From positions 1 to 22,294 of the forward strand of contig JBBIJJ010000040.1 of assembly GCA_037446035.1 (NCBI GenBank): a DNA stretch of 22,294 nt. The letters are read 5' to 3'. A program made the translations under genes and the position numbers. This document shows, piece by piece, positions 14,756 through 22,201 of this stretch; the first letter of the stretch is position 1; every line of letters begins with the position of its first letter. The stretch comes from DSNY01 sp037446035. Its GTDB lineage: Bacteria; Pseudomonadota; Gammaproteobacteria; Burkholderiales; Burkholderiaceae_F. The notes under the pieces were generated by a model. The model was given only the letters and a program-made list of their open reading frames with translations, made no database searches and was not told the origin of the DNA.

Positions 14756-14789
14756 GACTTTCCTCTCGTTTGCGATTGCCGGCGCCGCC

Positions 14790-15998
14790 CTAGTGCGCCG
14801 CCCATTGCACGGTATTCAAATCGACGCCGTCCTTGTACATCTCCCACAGCGGCGACATGTCGCGCAGCTTGGCCACCTTGCGCTCGAGCAGGCCGACCGT
14901 GAAGTCGATCTCCTCCTGGGTCGTGAAGCGGCCGACACTGAACCGGATCGAACTGTGCGCCAGTTCGTCGCTGCGGCCCAGCGCGCGCAGCACGTACGAA
15001 GGCTCCAGGCTCGCGGACGTGCAGGCCGAGCCCGACGACACCGCGACGTCCTTGATCGCCATGATCAGCGATTCGCCTTCGACATAGTTGAAACTGACGT
15101 TCAGATTGTGCGGGACGCGCCGTTCGAGGTCCCCGTTGACGAACACCTCCTCGATCTCCGTCAAGCCCTTCAACAATCGGTCACGCAGCATGCGGATGCG
15201 CTCGTTTTCGGTCGCCATCTCCGCCTTTGCGATGCGGAACGCCTCGCCCATACCGACGATCTGGTGCGTCGGCAGCGTGCCCGAGCGCAGCCCGCGCTCG
15301 TGGCCGCCGCCGTGCATCTGCGCCTCGAGCCGCACGCGCGGCTTGCGCCGCACGTACAACGCCCCGATGCCCTTCGGCCCGTAGGTCTTGTGCGCCGAAA
15401 AAGCCATCAAATCGACCTTTAACTTCTGCAGGTCGATTTCGACCTTGCCGGTCGCCTGCGCGGCGTCGACGTGAAAGACGATACCGCGACTGCGACAGAT
15501 CTCGCCGATCGCCGGAATGTCCTGGATCACGCCGATCTCGTTGTTGACGTACATCACCGACACCAGCGTGGTGCCGGGGCGCAGCGCCGCTTCGAACTTC
15601 CGCAGGTCGAGCAGTCCGTTGCTCTCGACGTCGAGGTAGGTGACCTCGAAACCCTCGCGCTCGAGCTCACGCATCGTGTCGAGCACGGCCTTGTGCTCGG
15701 TCTTCACGGTGACGAGGTGCCTGCCCTTGTCCTTGTAGAAGTGGGCCGCACCCTTCAGCGCGAGGTTGTCGGACTCGGTCGCTCCCGAGGTCCAGATGAT
15801 CTCGCGCGGATCGGCGTTGACCAGATCCGCGACCTGTTCGCGCGCCGTCTCCACCGCCTTTTCCGCCTCCCAGCCGAACGCGTGGCTGCGGGACGCCGGG
15901 TTGCCGAAGCGCTCGCGCAACCACGGGATCATCGCGTCGACGACGCGCGCATCGACCGGCGTCGTCGCCGCATAGTCGAGGTAGATCGGAAGCTTCAT
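14790..15998 (-). CDS. iscS: Cysteine desulfurase IscS
   Basis: PLP enzyme that converts cysteine to alanine and passes the persulfide sulfur to IscU, TusA and ThiI. The protein has 402 residues (E. coli 404). It contains YLDYAATTPVD at the N-terminus, SGATESDN at 71-78, His102 in the TEHKAVLD segment, PLP-binding Lys204 in FSAHKTYGPKG and the catalytic Cys326 in SSGSACTSASLEPS. The C-terminus ends NTVQWAAH, close to the E. coli tail. I chose the ATG at 15996-15998 (MKLPIYLDYA), with AGGGAAGA upstream; the 13-residue in-frame extension overlaps iscR and is unlikely. It follows iscR after 10 bases. Confidence 0.98.
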   Translation of the reverse strand: MKLPIYLDYAATTPVDARVVDAMIPWLRERFGNPASRSHAFGWEAEKAVETAREQVADLVNADPREIIWTSGATESDNLALKGAAHFYKDKGRHLVTVKTEHKAVLDTMRELEREGFEVTYLDVESNGLLDLRKFEAALRPGTTLVSVMYVNNEIGVIQDIPAIGEICRSRGIVFHVDAAQATGKVEIDLQKLKVDLMAFSAHKTYGPKGIGALYVRRKPRVRLEAQMHGGGHERGLRSGTLPTHQIVGMGEAFRIAKAEMATENERIRMLRDRLLKGLTEIEEVFVNGDLERRVPHNLNVSFNYVEGESLIMAIKDVAVSSGSACTSASLEPSYVLRALGRSDELAHSSIRFSVGRFTTQEEIDFTVGLLERKVAKLRDMSPLWEMYKDGVDLNTVQWAAH

Positions 15999-16008
15999 CG
16001 GGTCTTCC

Positions 16009-16512
16009 CTAGCTGGCGACAGTTTGAGCTTTGGCAACGGCCGGCGAACGCCGCGGCGGACGCGAATCGTGCAGCACGCTCGCCAGCGTGCCCTTCTGCG
16101 CGAGCCGTTCCTTCTGCTGATCGACGAGGTCCTGCAGCGACACCGAATCCAGGAAATCCACCATGTGACGATTCAGGTTGGCCCACAGGTCGTGGGTCAT
16201 GCAGCGCTGGTCGTTATCGCAATTTTCCTTCCCGCCGCATTGTGTTGCGTCAATCGGCTCGTCGACGGCGAAGATGATGTCCGCCACGGAGATGTCCGCC
16301 ATCGGCCGGCCCAGCGTGTAACCTCCGCCGGGGCCACGCGTACTTTCCACCAGCGCGTGCCTGCGAAGTTTGCCAAACAACTGCTCCAGGTACGACAGCG
16401 AGATCCTCTGCCGCTGGCTGATGCCCGCCAGCGTCACCGGGCCGTGGTGCTGCCGCAGGCCGAGGTCGATCATCGCCGTTACGGCAAAACGTCCTTTGGT
16501 CGTCAAGCGCAT
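16009..16512 (-). CDS. iscR: Fe-S cluster-responsive transcriptional regulator IscR
   Basis: Rrf2-family winged-helix regulator. With a [2Fe-2S] cluster it represses the isc operon; without one it activates other genes. The 167-residue protein starts MRLTTKGRFAVTAMIDL. The helix-turn-helix region is ISQRQRISLSYLEQLFGKLR with the ESTRGPGGGYTLGR wing. Cluster ligands Cys92, Cys98, Cys104 and His107 are all present. I chose the ATG at 16510-16512 because the canonical N-terminus follows; AGGTGG lies 6 bases upstream. An ATG 12 codons further upstream is in frame but unlikely. Operator candidates at its own promoter fit autoregulation. Confidence 0.98.
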   Translation of the reverse strand: MRLTTKGRFAVTAMIDLGLRQHHGPVTLAGISQRQRISLSYLEQLFGKLRRHALVESTRGPGGGYTLGRPMADISVADIIFAVDEPIDATQCGGKENCDNDQRCMTHDLWANLNRHMVDFLDSVSLQDLVDQQKERLAQKGTLASVLHDSRPPRRSPAVAKAQTVAS

Positions 16513-16576
16513 AGTTCCACCTCTGCGGTCCGGTTCGATCGGTGCCATGTCAGCGGCGCGCCGGAAGACCGCCGCC

Positions 16577-16606
16577 AGTATTTCCGATCTCTGTGGTCGG
16601 AATACT
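16577..16606. promoter_or_regulatory. Palindrome across the iscR transcription start (second operator candidate)
   Basis: The arms AGTATTTCCGA (16577-16587) and TCGGAATACT (16597-16606) are complementary apart from one extra T. They flank a 9-base spacer, overlap the iscR -10 and cover the expected start near 16595. The CCGAC/TCGG half-sites resemble IscR type-1 halves, but the outer positions fit poorly. Confidence 0.5.
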
Positions 16607-16630
16607 AGCTAACCCGAGTATTTCAGTCAA
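16602..16630 (-). promoter_or_regulatory. Promoter of the isc operon (PiscR)
   Basis: On the minus strand, TTGACT (16625-16630) and TAGTAT (16602-16607) are separated by exactly 17 bases. Five of six -35 and four of six -10 positions match sigma-70 consensus. The start would be near 16595, giving a leader of about 83 bases to the iscR ATG. Confidence 0.75.
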
Positions 16631-16634
16631 CAAC
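16610..16634 (-). promoter_or_regulatory. IscR type-1-like operator overlapping the -35 of PiscR
   Basis: The minus strand reads GTTGACTGAAATACTCGGGT, close to the enterobacterial type-1 IscR motif (YYGACTRWWWYAGTCRR core): GACT, then G, AAA, T, A and TCGGG at the right spacing. Lying across the -35, it would allow cluster-loaded IscR to block RNA polymerase, as in E. coli. Confidence 0.7.
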
Positions 16635-16643
16635 TCCTTTCGG

Positions 16644-16671
16644 GTGAACGCAGCTGGCGATTGGATATGCT
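16644..16671 (+). promoter_or_regulatory. Weak promoter candidate for the methyltransferase gene
   Basis: GTGAAC at 16644-16649 and TATGCT at 16666-16671 are spaced by 16 bases, with a start expected near 16678. Matches to consensus are modest. It is divergent from PiscR and lies just outside the operator candidate. Confidence 0.3.
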
Positions 16672-16695
16672 CCAGCGTTCCGAAAGGAGGCCGCG

Positions 16696-17736
16696 TTGTC
16701 CGCGCCAGCACGCTTCACCGATTACGTCGCAACCAGTCCCTGCAATCTGTGTGGCGGGCGCGAGGGCACCTTGGTTCAGACCAGGGACCGGAAGGGCGCG
16801 CCCCTGAACGTCACCTGCTGCCGTGCGTGTGGCCTGACCTATGTCGACCCGCTGCCCAGTGCCGCGGAGTTGGCGCGCTTCTACGCCGAACGCTATCGGC
16901 GCGAGTACAAGTCGGCCGCGGTGCCGCGCATCAAGCACATCTTCCGCGCGGGCCGGGTGGCATTGGACCGACTCCGCACCGTCGCCCTGCTGGCGCAACC
17001 GCCGGCGCGCGTGCTCGACTGCGGCGCCGGCGGCGGCGAGTTTGCCTATCTGCTCACCAGCCGCGGTTATCGCCTGACCGGCATCGAACCGAACGACGGT
17101 TACCGCGAATTCGCTCGCGTCGAATACGGCGTCGACCTGCATCCGGGGACGCTCGACGACGCGACGTTCGCGGCCGCAGAGTTCGACCTGATCACGATCT
17201 TCCACGTGCTCGAACACCTGCGCGACCCGTGTGCGGGACTGGCCAAGCTGGCGCGGTGGCTGAAGCCTGGAGGGTACCTGTACGTGGAAGTCCCGAACGC
17301 GCTGACCGAGGCCAGCTCGCCGTCGAACCTGTACCACTACGCGCATCTTTATTACTTCGCATCCGGCCCGTTGACGCGGCTGGCGCGCTTGGCGGGACTC
17401 ACGCCGCTGCTGGTCGATGCTGCGCCATCGAAGGCGAACCTGTCCGCCGTGTTTCGACGCGACATCGAAGCGGCGGGCCACGCAACGGAGCCATCGGCGT
17501 ACGCACGTGTGGTGGAGGCGAACCGTCGCCGCACGCTGCGCCGGTACCTGCTGAGCGGTTCGACCTGGACCGGCGCCGTACACCGGCTATGGGCGCGCGC
17601 GCAGGAGCGGCGCGCCGCACGCGCGGGACTGTCTGGACGAGAAACCTTGGACGCACTCTTCCGGGACGAGGCGCCGCAGATCGGCCGCGACGCCACCCGC
17701 GTTCCGGCACGCGCGCGGGAGGAACGCGCCGCCTAG
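16696..17736 (+). CDS. Class I SAM-dependent methyltransferase with N-terminal zinc-ribbon
   Basis: This 346-residue protein has two cysteine pairs at its N-terminus, C16/C19 (CNLCGG) and C42/C45 (CRACG), that look like a zinc-ribbon. A Rossmann methyltransferase domain follows, with motif I VLDCGAGGGEF at 106-116, the acidic GIEP at 129-132, and HVLEHLRDP with LKPGGYLYVEVPN. This layout (zinc-ribbon, linker YAERYRREYK, Methyltransf_23-type domain) is common in methyltransferases acting on sugar nucleotides, polysaccharides or lipids; the substrate is unknown. The C-terminal third is Arg-rich and unassigned. The start is TTG at 16696-16698, supported by AAAGGAGG five bases upstream. It converges on the phosphatase gene with overlapping stop codons. 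Confidence 0.88.
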   Translation: MSAPARFTDYVATSPCNLCGGREGTLVQTRDRKGAPLNVTCCRACGLTYVDPLPSAAELARFYAERYRREYKSAAVPRIKHIFRAGRVALDRLRTVALLAQPPARVLDCGAGGGEFAYLLTSRGYRLTGIEPNDGYREFARVEYGVDLHPGTLDDATFAAAEFDLITIFHVLEHLRDPCAGLAKLARWLKPGGYLYVEVPNALTEASSPSNLYHYAHLYYFASGPLTRLARLAGLTPLLVDAAPSKANLSAVFRRDIEAAGHATEPSAYARVVEANRRRTLRRYLLSGSTWTGAVHRLWARAQERRAARAGLSGRETLDALFRDEAPQIGRDATRVPARAREERAA

Positions 17737-18221
17737 GCAGCCGCGTACATCGTTGCGCGCCTGCGCACGACCTCGATCAGGCCCTGGCACGCGTCCTCGA
17801 CGTAATCGAGCACCGTATTGAAGCCTTCGGGTCCGCCGTAGTACGGATCGGGAACCGTCGCCGCATCGTGCTCCCCGGCAAAGCGCATCAGCAGATGCAG
17901 CTTGTGCTTGTATGCCCGCGGGCACTGCTGCTGCAGCAGGGCAAGGTTTTCCCAGTCCATCGCCAAGATCAGATCGAACTCGCGAAAGTCGTCCTGCGTG
18001 ATCTGCCGAGCGCGCAGGTCGCCCAGCTCGTACCCGCGCTTGCGGGCGGCCTGCTGGGCACGGACGTCGGGCGGCTCGCCGACGTGATAGGCGTGCGTGC
18101 CCGCCGACTCGATATGCACGCTGCCTTCGAGGCCGGTGTCGCGCACCATCTTGCGGAAAACGCCCTCCGCCGTCGGCGACCGGCAGATGTTACCCATGCA
18201 AACGAAAAGTATTTTGGTCAT
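17733..18221 (-). CDS. Low-molecular-weight protein tyrosine phosphatase
   Basis: Cysteine-dependent phosphatase of 162 residues. The P-loop CMGNICRS carries the nucleophile Cys8 and Arg14, and the general acid is Asp125 in VPDPYYGG. ESAGTHAYHVGEPPD and ILAMDWEN are typical of the family. In bacteria such enzymes often act on tyrosine kinases of polysaccharide export, while others have metabolic or unknown roles; no kinase gene lies nearby to decide. From memory, betaproteobacterial genomes commonly have this gene directly upstream of iscR in the same orientation, which holds here except for the intervening methyltransferase gene. The stop overlaps the methyltransferase stop. Confidence 0.95.
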   Translation of the reverse strand: MTKILFVCMGNICRSPTAEGVFRKMVRDTGLEGSVHIESAGTHAYHVGEPPDVRAQQAARKRGYELGDLRARQITQDDFREFDLILAMDWENLALLQQQCPRAYKHKLHLLMRFAGEHDAATVPDPYYGGPEGFNTVLDYVEDACQGLIEVVRRRATMYAAA

Positions 18222-18273
18222 CTCTAACGCGCCTTTCTGTTCGGGCCCGCGTCGTGCCTGCCCGGCTCATCGT

Positions 18274-18296
18274 CGCCGGGCGACTCGCGCCCGGCG
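18274..18296. terminator. Strong hairpin between uvrB and the phosphatase gene, no T-tract
   Basis: CGCCGGGCG (18274-18282) and CGCCCGGCG (18288-18296) form a perfect 9-bp stem with an ACTCG loop. It lies about 140 bases past the uvrB stop and upstream of the phosphatase gene. No run of U follows on the minus strand, so it may be a processing or pausing hairpin rather than an intrinsic terminator. The rest of the 211-base gap shows no gene. Confidence 0.4.
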
Positions 18297-18432
18297 AAAC
18301 CCCTTACCCAATCACCCAGAAACCAACGTCCCAAAACCCCGTCCGGAAGACCGGATATGCACGCGGAAGTTCAAAACTCAACCACCCGCTCACGGCCGAT
18401 CCGACTCCGGCTCTGCCCCGCGCGGACGCCCG

Positions 18433-20496
18433 CTAGGCCGCCTTCTCGGCAGCAAGCAGCGGCGCGACGGTGCCCGCCCCAGCCGCGCCGAACACGCGTT
18501 CCTTCAAAACCGCCAACTGGTCCCGCACGCGCGCCGCCTTCTCGAATTCCAGGTTCCGCGCGTGCTCGAACATGACCTTCTCCAGCCGCTTGATTTCCCG
18601 CGCGACCTGCTTCTCGTTCATTACCTCATAGTCCGGGGCTTCGCTTGCTGCCCGGAGCGGGGCGCGCGTTGGCCCCGCGTCGTAGACGCCGTCGATCAGC
18701 TCGCGCACCTGCTTATGCACGCCGCGCGGCACGATGCCACGCTCCTGGTTGAAGCGCATCTGCTTGGCACGGCGGCGGTTCGTCTCGTCGATCGCGGCAT
18801 GCATCGAATCGGTTACGACGTCCGCGTACAGGATCGCCGTACCATTCAGATGTCGCGCCGCGCGGCCGATCGTCTGGATCAGCGATCGGGTCGATCGCAG
18901 GAACCCTTCCTTGTCCGCATCGAGGATCGCGACTAGCGAGACCTCCGGCAGGTCGAGCCCCTCGCGCAACAGGTTGATGCCGACCAGCACGTCGAAAACG
19001 CCCGCACGCAGGTCGCGGATGATCTCGACCCGCTCGACGGTGTCGACGTCCGCGTGCAGGTAGCGCACCTTGACGCGGTGGTCGGCCAGGTACGCGGTCA
19101 AGTCCTCGGCCATGCGTTTGGTCAGCGTCGTGACCAGCACGCGCTCGTTGCGCCCGACGCGCAGCCGAATCTCCGACAGCAGGTCGTCGACCTGCGTGCG
19201 CGCCGGCCTCACCTGCAGTTGCGGGTCGACCAGTCCCGTGGGGCGCACCACCTGCTCGACGATCTGCGATGAACGCTCGGTTTCGAACTCCGCCGGCGTT
19301 GCCGACACGAAGATGCAGCGACGCATCTTGCGCTCGAACTCGTCGAAGCGCAGCGGCCGGTTGTCGAGCGCCGAAGGCAGCCGGAACCCGTATTCGACCA
19401 GCGTCTCCTTGCGTGCGCGATCGCCGCGATACATGCCGCCCAACTGCGGGATCGTCACGTGCGACTCGTCGATGATCATCAGCGCGTCGGCCGGCAGATA
19501 GTCGATCAGCGTCGGCGGCGGCTCGCCCGGCAGCGCACCCGACAGGTGTCGCGTGTAGTTCTCGATCCCCTTGCAGAAACCGAGCTCGTTCATCATTTCG
19601 AGATCGAACCTCGTGCGCTGCTCCAGTCGCTGCGCCTCGACCAGCTTGCCCTGTGCGACGAACCAAGCGAGCCGCTCCTTCAGCTCGGCCTTGATGTCCT
19701 CGATCGCACGCAACACGGTCTGCCGCGGCGTCACGTAATGCGACGACGGGTACACGGTGAAGCGGGGAATCTTCTGCCGGATCTTGCCCGTCAACGGATC
19801 GAATAGCTGCAGGCTGTCGATCTCGTCGTCGAACAGCTCGACGCGCACCGCGAGTTCCGCATGCTCGGCCGGAAAGATGTCGATGGTGTCGCCGCGCACG
19901 CGGAAGGTGCCGCGCGTGAATTCGGTCTCGTTGCGGCGGTACTGCATCGAGGTCAGCCGCGCGATGACGTCGCGCTGGCTCATGCGGTCCCGCACGCGCA
20001 ACGTCAGCACCATCGCGTGATAGTCGGACGGGTTGCCGATGCCGTAGATGGCCGAGACGGTCGCCACGATCACGGTATCGCGCCGCTCCAGCAGGGACTT
20101 GGTCGCGGACAGCCTCATCTGCTCGATGTGCTCGTTGATGCTGCTGTCCTTCTCGATGTACAGGTCGCGGGACGGAACGTACGCCTCGGGCTGGTAGTAG
20201 TCGTAATACGAGACGAAGTACTCGACCGCGTTGTTCGGAAAGAACTCGCGCATCTCGGAGTACAACTGCGCCGCCAGCGTCTTGTTCGGCGCCAGCACCA
20301 GGGTTGGCGAGCCGATCCGTGCGATGACGTTGGCCATCGTGAACGTCTTTCCGGACCCCGTCACGCCGAGCAACGTCTGAAACGCAAGTCCATCGCGCAG
20401 CCCGGCCGTCAGCCGTTCGATGGCCTCGGGCTGATCGCCCGCCGGCTCGAACGGCATGCTCAACTGAAACGGCGAATCCGGAAAGGTCGCGTACAC
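18433..20496 (-). CDS. uvrB: Excinuclease ABC subunit UvrB
   Basis: Damage-verifying helicase-like subunit of nucleotide excision repair. The protein has 687 residues, close to the usual length. It begins with PFEPAGDQPEAIERL, then Walker A GVTGSGKT at 44-51. The beta-hairpin region YFVSYYDYYQPEAYVPSRDL is at 93-112. Later come Walker B with IIDESHVTIPQ, helicase motifs FVSATP, GINLLREGLDLPEVSLVAILDADKEGFLRS (split across two blocks) and QTIGRAARH. The C-terminal UVR domain that contacts UvrC (KRLEKVMFEHARNLEFEKAA) is intact. The start is GTG at 20494-20496; an ATG 13 codons in would remove part of the conserved N-terminus. No clear Shine-Dalgarno or LexA box is seen upstream. Confidence 0.97.
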   Translation of the reverse strand: MYATFPDSPFQLSMPFEPAGDQPEAIERLTAGLRDGLAFQTLLGVTGSGKTFTMANVIARIGSPTLVLAPNKTLAAQLYSEMREFFPNNAVEYFVSYYDYYQPEAYVPSRDLYIEKDSSINEHIEQMRLSATKSLLERRDTVIVATVSAIYGIGNPSDYHAMVLTLRVRDRMSQRDVIARLTSMQYRRNETEFTRGTFRVRGDTIDIFPAEHAELAVRVELFDDEIDSLQLFDPLTGKIRQKIPRFTVYPSSHYVTPRQTVLRAIEDIKAELKERLAWFVAQGKLVEAQRLEQRTRFDLEMMNELGFCKGIENYTRHLSGALPGEPPPTLIDYLPADALMIIDESHVTIPQLGGMYRGDRARKETLVEYGFRLPSALDNRPLRFDEFERKMRRCIFVSATPAEFETERSSQIVEQVVRPTGLVDPQLQVRPARTQVDDLLSEIRLRVGRNERVLVTTLTKRMAEDLTAYLADHRVKVRYLHADVDTVERVEIIRDLRAGVFDVLVGINLLREGLDLPEVSLVAILDADKEGFLRSTRSLIQTIGRAARHLNGTAILYADVVTDSMHAAIDETNRRRAKQMRFNQERGIVPRGVHKQVRELIDGVYDAGPTRAPLRAASEAPDYEVMNEKQVAREIKRLEKVMFEHARNLEFEKAARVRDQLAVLKERVFGAAGAGTVAPLLAAEKAA

Positions 20497-20830
20497 GGCG
20501 GCTTTTGCGACGCAATATCCGTCGACAAGGTGCGCATTTTAGTCGGCGCACTGCAAAAAGCCTAGTGTCCGATTTTTTCGGAAGCCGACCCCTGTGTTCC
20601 AAACAATCAATGACTTAGCTCGCTCCAGGGCACGGATCCGGACCCGGCGACCGGCGGACGGTGGGCTGGCTGACCGGATGTGCGCCGAGCCCGCACCGCG
20701 TGCGAACGACGGGGCGGCGGGCCCGCGTCATGGCCGCTTCGCTGCAGTGCACGTGTAGACTCTCCGACTTGCCGCCGGGCCCCTCGGCGCGATCGGCCAT
20801 CGACCCCATTCACATCGCCTGCCGCCCCAG
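20497..20830. other. Divergent intergenic region between uvrB and the aminotransferase
   Basis: 334 bases with no convincing gene. The uvrB-proximal part is relatively AT-rich and holds a short CCGA-TTTTT-TCGG hairpin and a TAAAAT box. The aminotransferase-proximal part is GC-rich with TAGACT near 20755, a possible -10 without a good -35. Short Arg/Ser-rich reading frames on the minus strand look like chance. Confidence 0.6.
20536..20541 (-). promoter_or_regulatory. Candidate -10 box for uvrB
   Basis: TAAAAT on the minus strand matches five of six -10 positions and would start transcription near 20529, giving a leader of about 32 bases. The corresponding -35 is poor. Confidence 0.3.
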
Positions 20831-22039
20831 ATGACTCAATCGCTGTTCGCCGGCGTCCAACTCGCGCCTCGCGATCCCATCCTCGGCTTGACCGAGGCGT
20901 TCAACGCCGACCCGCGCCCCGGCAAAGTCAACTTGGGTGTGGGCGTGTACACGGACGATGAGGGCAGGATTCCGCTGCTGCACGCGGTTCGCGCCGCTGA
21001 GGAAGCGCTCGTCAAAGTGGCCACGCCCCGCGGCTACTTGCCGATCGAAGGCATCGCGGCCTTCGACTTGGCGGTGCAGAAGTTGCTGTTTGGCGCCGAT
21101 TCGCCGATCCTGGCTGCGGGCCGACTGGTCACGGCGCAGGCGCTGGGCGGCACCGGCGCGTTGAAAATTGGCGCCGACTTCCTGAAGCGAATCGATCCGA
21201 ACGCGCCGGTCCTGATCAGCGACCCGAGCTGGGAGAACCACCGCGCGCTGTTCGAAGCCGCGGGCTTCGAGGTCCGCACCTACCCCTACTACGACGCCGG
21301 CACGCTTGGGCTGAACTTCGACGGCATGACGGCTGCGCTGAAAGCGGCGCCGGCCGGCACGGTCGTGGTGCTGCACGCTTGCTGTCACAACCCCACCGGA
21401 GTGGACCTGTCGCCGGACCAGTGGCGCAGGGTCGTCGCGATCGCACGCGAGCGCCGGCTCGTCCCTTTCCTCGACATAGCCTATCAGGGCTTCGCCGAGG
21501 GCATCGATGCCGACGGCACCGCGGTTCGTCTGTTCGCGGACTCGGGCCTGCCCGTGTTCGTCGCCAGCTCCTTTTCCAAGTCGTTCTCGCTGTACGGAGA
21601 GCGCGTTGGCGCGCTGACGATCGTCACGTCGAGCAAGGACGAAGCTGCGCGCGTCATGAGCCAGCTCAAGCGCGTGATTCGCGCCAACTATTCGACCCCA
21701 CCGACGCACGGTGCGAGCATCGTCGCGACCGTGCTGAACGATCCGCAGTTGCGCGCACTGTGGGAACAGGAGCTGGGCGAAATGCGCGAGCGCATCAAGC
21801 GGATGCGTGTCGCCCTGGTCGAAGGGCTGAAGGCGCGCGGCGTCGCACGCGACATGTCGTTCGTACTGCGCCAGCGGGGCATGTTTTCCTACTCCGGATT
21901 GAGCGCGGCCCAGGTCGAACGACTGCGGACCGAGTTCGGCATCTATGCGGTCGCAAGCGGTCGCATCTGCGTGGCCGCGCTGAACACAAAAAACGTCGGC
22001 CCGGTCTGCGACGCGATCGCCGCCGTACTGCGCGGGTGA
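20831..22039 (+). CDS. Aspartate/aromatic amino acid aminotransferase (class I, subgroup I-alpha)
   Basis: PLP enzyme of 402 residues that moves amino groups between aspartate or aromatic amino acids and 2-oxoglutarate. Conserved features are VNLGVGVYTDDEG at 33-45, GYLPIEG at 68-74, ISDPSWENH at 129-137, HNPTG at 186-190, Asp215 and Tyr218 in LDIAYQG, PLP Lys250 in SSFSKSFSLYGERVG with Arg258, and the C-terminal GRICVAALN. This is the I-alpha group shared by AspC and TyrB, which sequence inspection cannot separate; betaproteobacterial homologues beside uvrB are often called tyrB. The ATG at 20831 has no evident Shine-Dalgarno. Confidence 0.92.
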   Translation: MTQSLFAGVQLAPRDPILGLTEAFNADPRPGKVNLGVGVYTDDEGRIPLLHAVRAAEEALVKVATPRGYLPIEGIAAFDLAVQKLLFGADSPILAAGRLVTAQALGGTGALKIGADFLKRIDPNAPVLISDPSWENHRALFEAAGFEVRTYPYYDAGTLGLNFDGMTAALKAAPAGTVVVLHACCHNPTGVDLSPDQWRRVVAIARERRLVPFLDIAYQGFAEGIDADGTAVRLFADSGLPVFVASSFSKSFSLYGERVGALTIVTSSKDEAARVMSQLKRVIRANYSTPPTHGASIVATVLNDPQLRALWEQELGEMRERIKRMRVALVEGLKARGVARDMSFVLRQRGMFSYSGLSAAQVERLRTEFGIYAVASGRICVAALNTKNVGPVCDAIAAVLRG

Positions 22040-22047
22040 ATCGCCGT

Positions 22048-22075
22048 TTGAACGCGCGCGCGCAGTCGATATAAT
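22048..22075 (+). promoter_or_regulatory. Consensus promoter of tRNA-Asn with GC-rich discriminator
   Basis: TTGAAC (22048-22053) and a perfect TATAAT (22070-22075) are separated by 16 bases. CGCGCGC directly after the -10 is a GC-rich discriminator of the kind associated with stringent control of stable RNA genes. Transcription would start near 22082, five bases before the mature tRNA. Confidence 0.85.
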
Positions 22076-22086
22076 CGCGCGCTCTT

Positions 22087-22162
22087 TCCCCGATAGCTCA
22101 GTCGGTAGAGCGACGGACTGTTAATCCGCAGGTCCCTGGTTCGAGTCCAGGTCGGGGAGCCA
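22087..22162 (+). tRNA. tRNA-Asn (anticodon GUU)
   Basis: 76 bases fold as a full cloverleaf: acceptor TCCCCGA/TCGGGGA, D arm GCTC-AGTCGGTA-GAGC, anticodon loop CTGTTAA with GTT at 22120-22122, and T arm CCTGG-TTCGAGT-CCAGG. The discriminator is G and the CCA end is encoded. The first anticodon-stem pair is an A-C mismatch (22113 and 22129). Confidence 0.98.
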
Positions 22163-22173
22163 AGAATGTGCGG

Positions 22174-22197
22174 GGGCTGCGCGGTCGCAGCCCTTTT
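22174..22197 (+). terminator. Intrinsic terminator of tRNA-Asn
   Basis: GGGCTGCG and CGCAGCCC form an 8-bp GC-rich stem with a CGGT loop, followed at once by TTTT. It begins 12 bases after the tRNA CCA end. Confidence 0.9.
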
Positions 22198-22201
22198 CCG
22201 T

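Noticed and set aside
20592..20607. Partial LexA-like box (CTGT followed by CAAT) upstream of uvrB
   Set aside because: The right half does not match ACAG at 8-base spacing, so SOS control is not supported by sequence.
20607..20813. Short minus-strand genes in the uvrB-aminotransferase gap
   Set aside because: They are Arg/Ser-rich with no motif and no ribosome site, and would face out of the aminotransferase promoter region.
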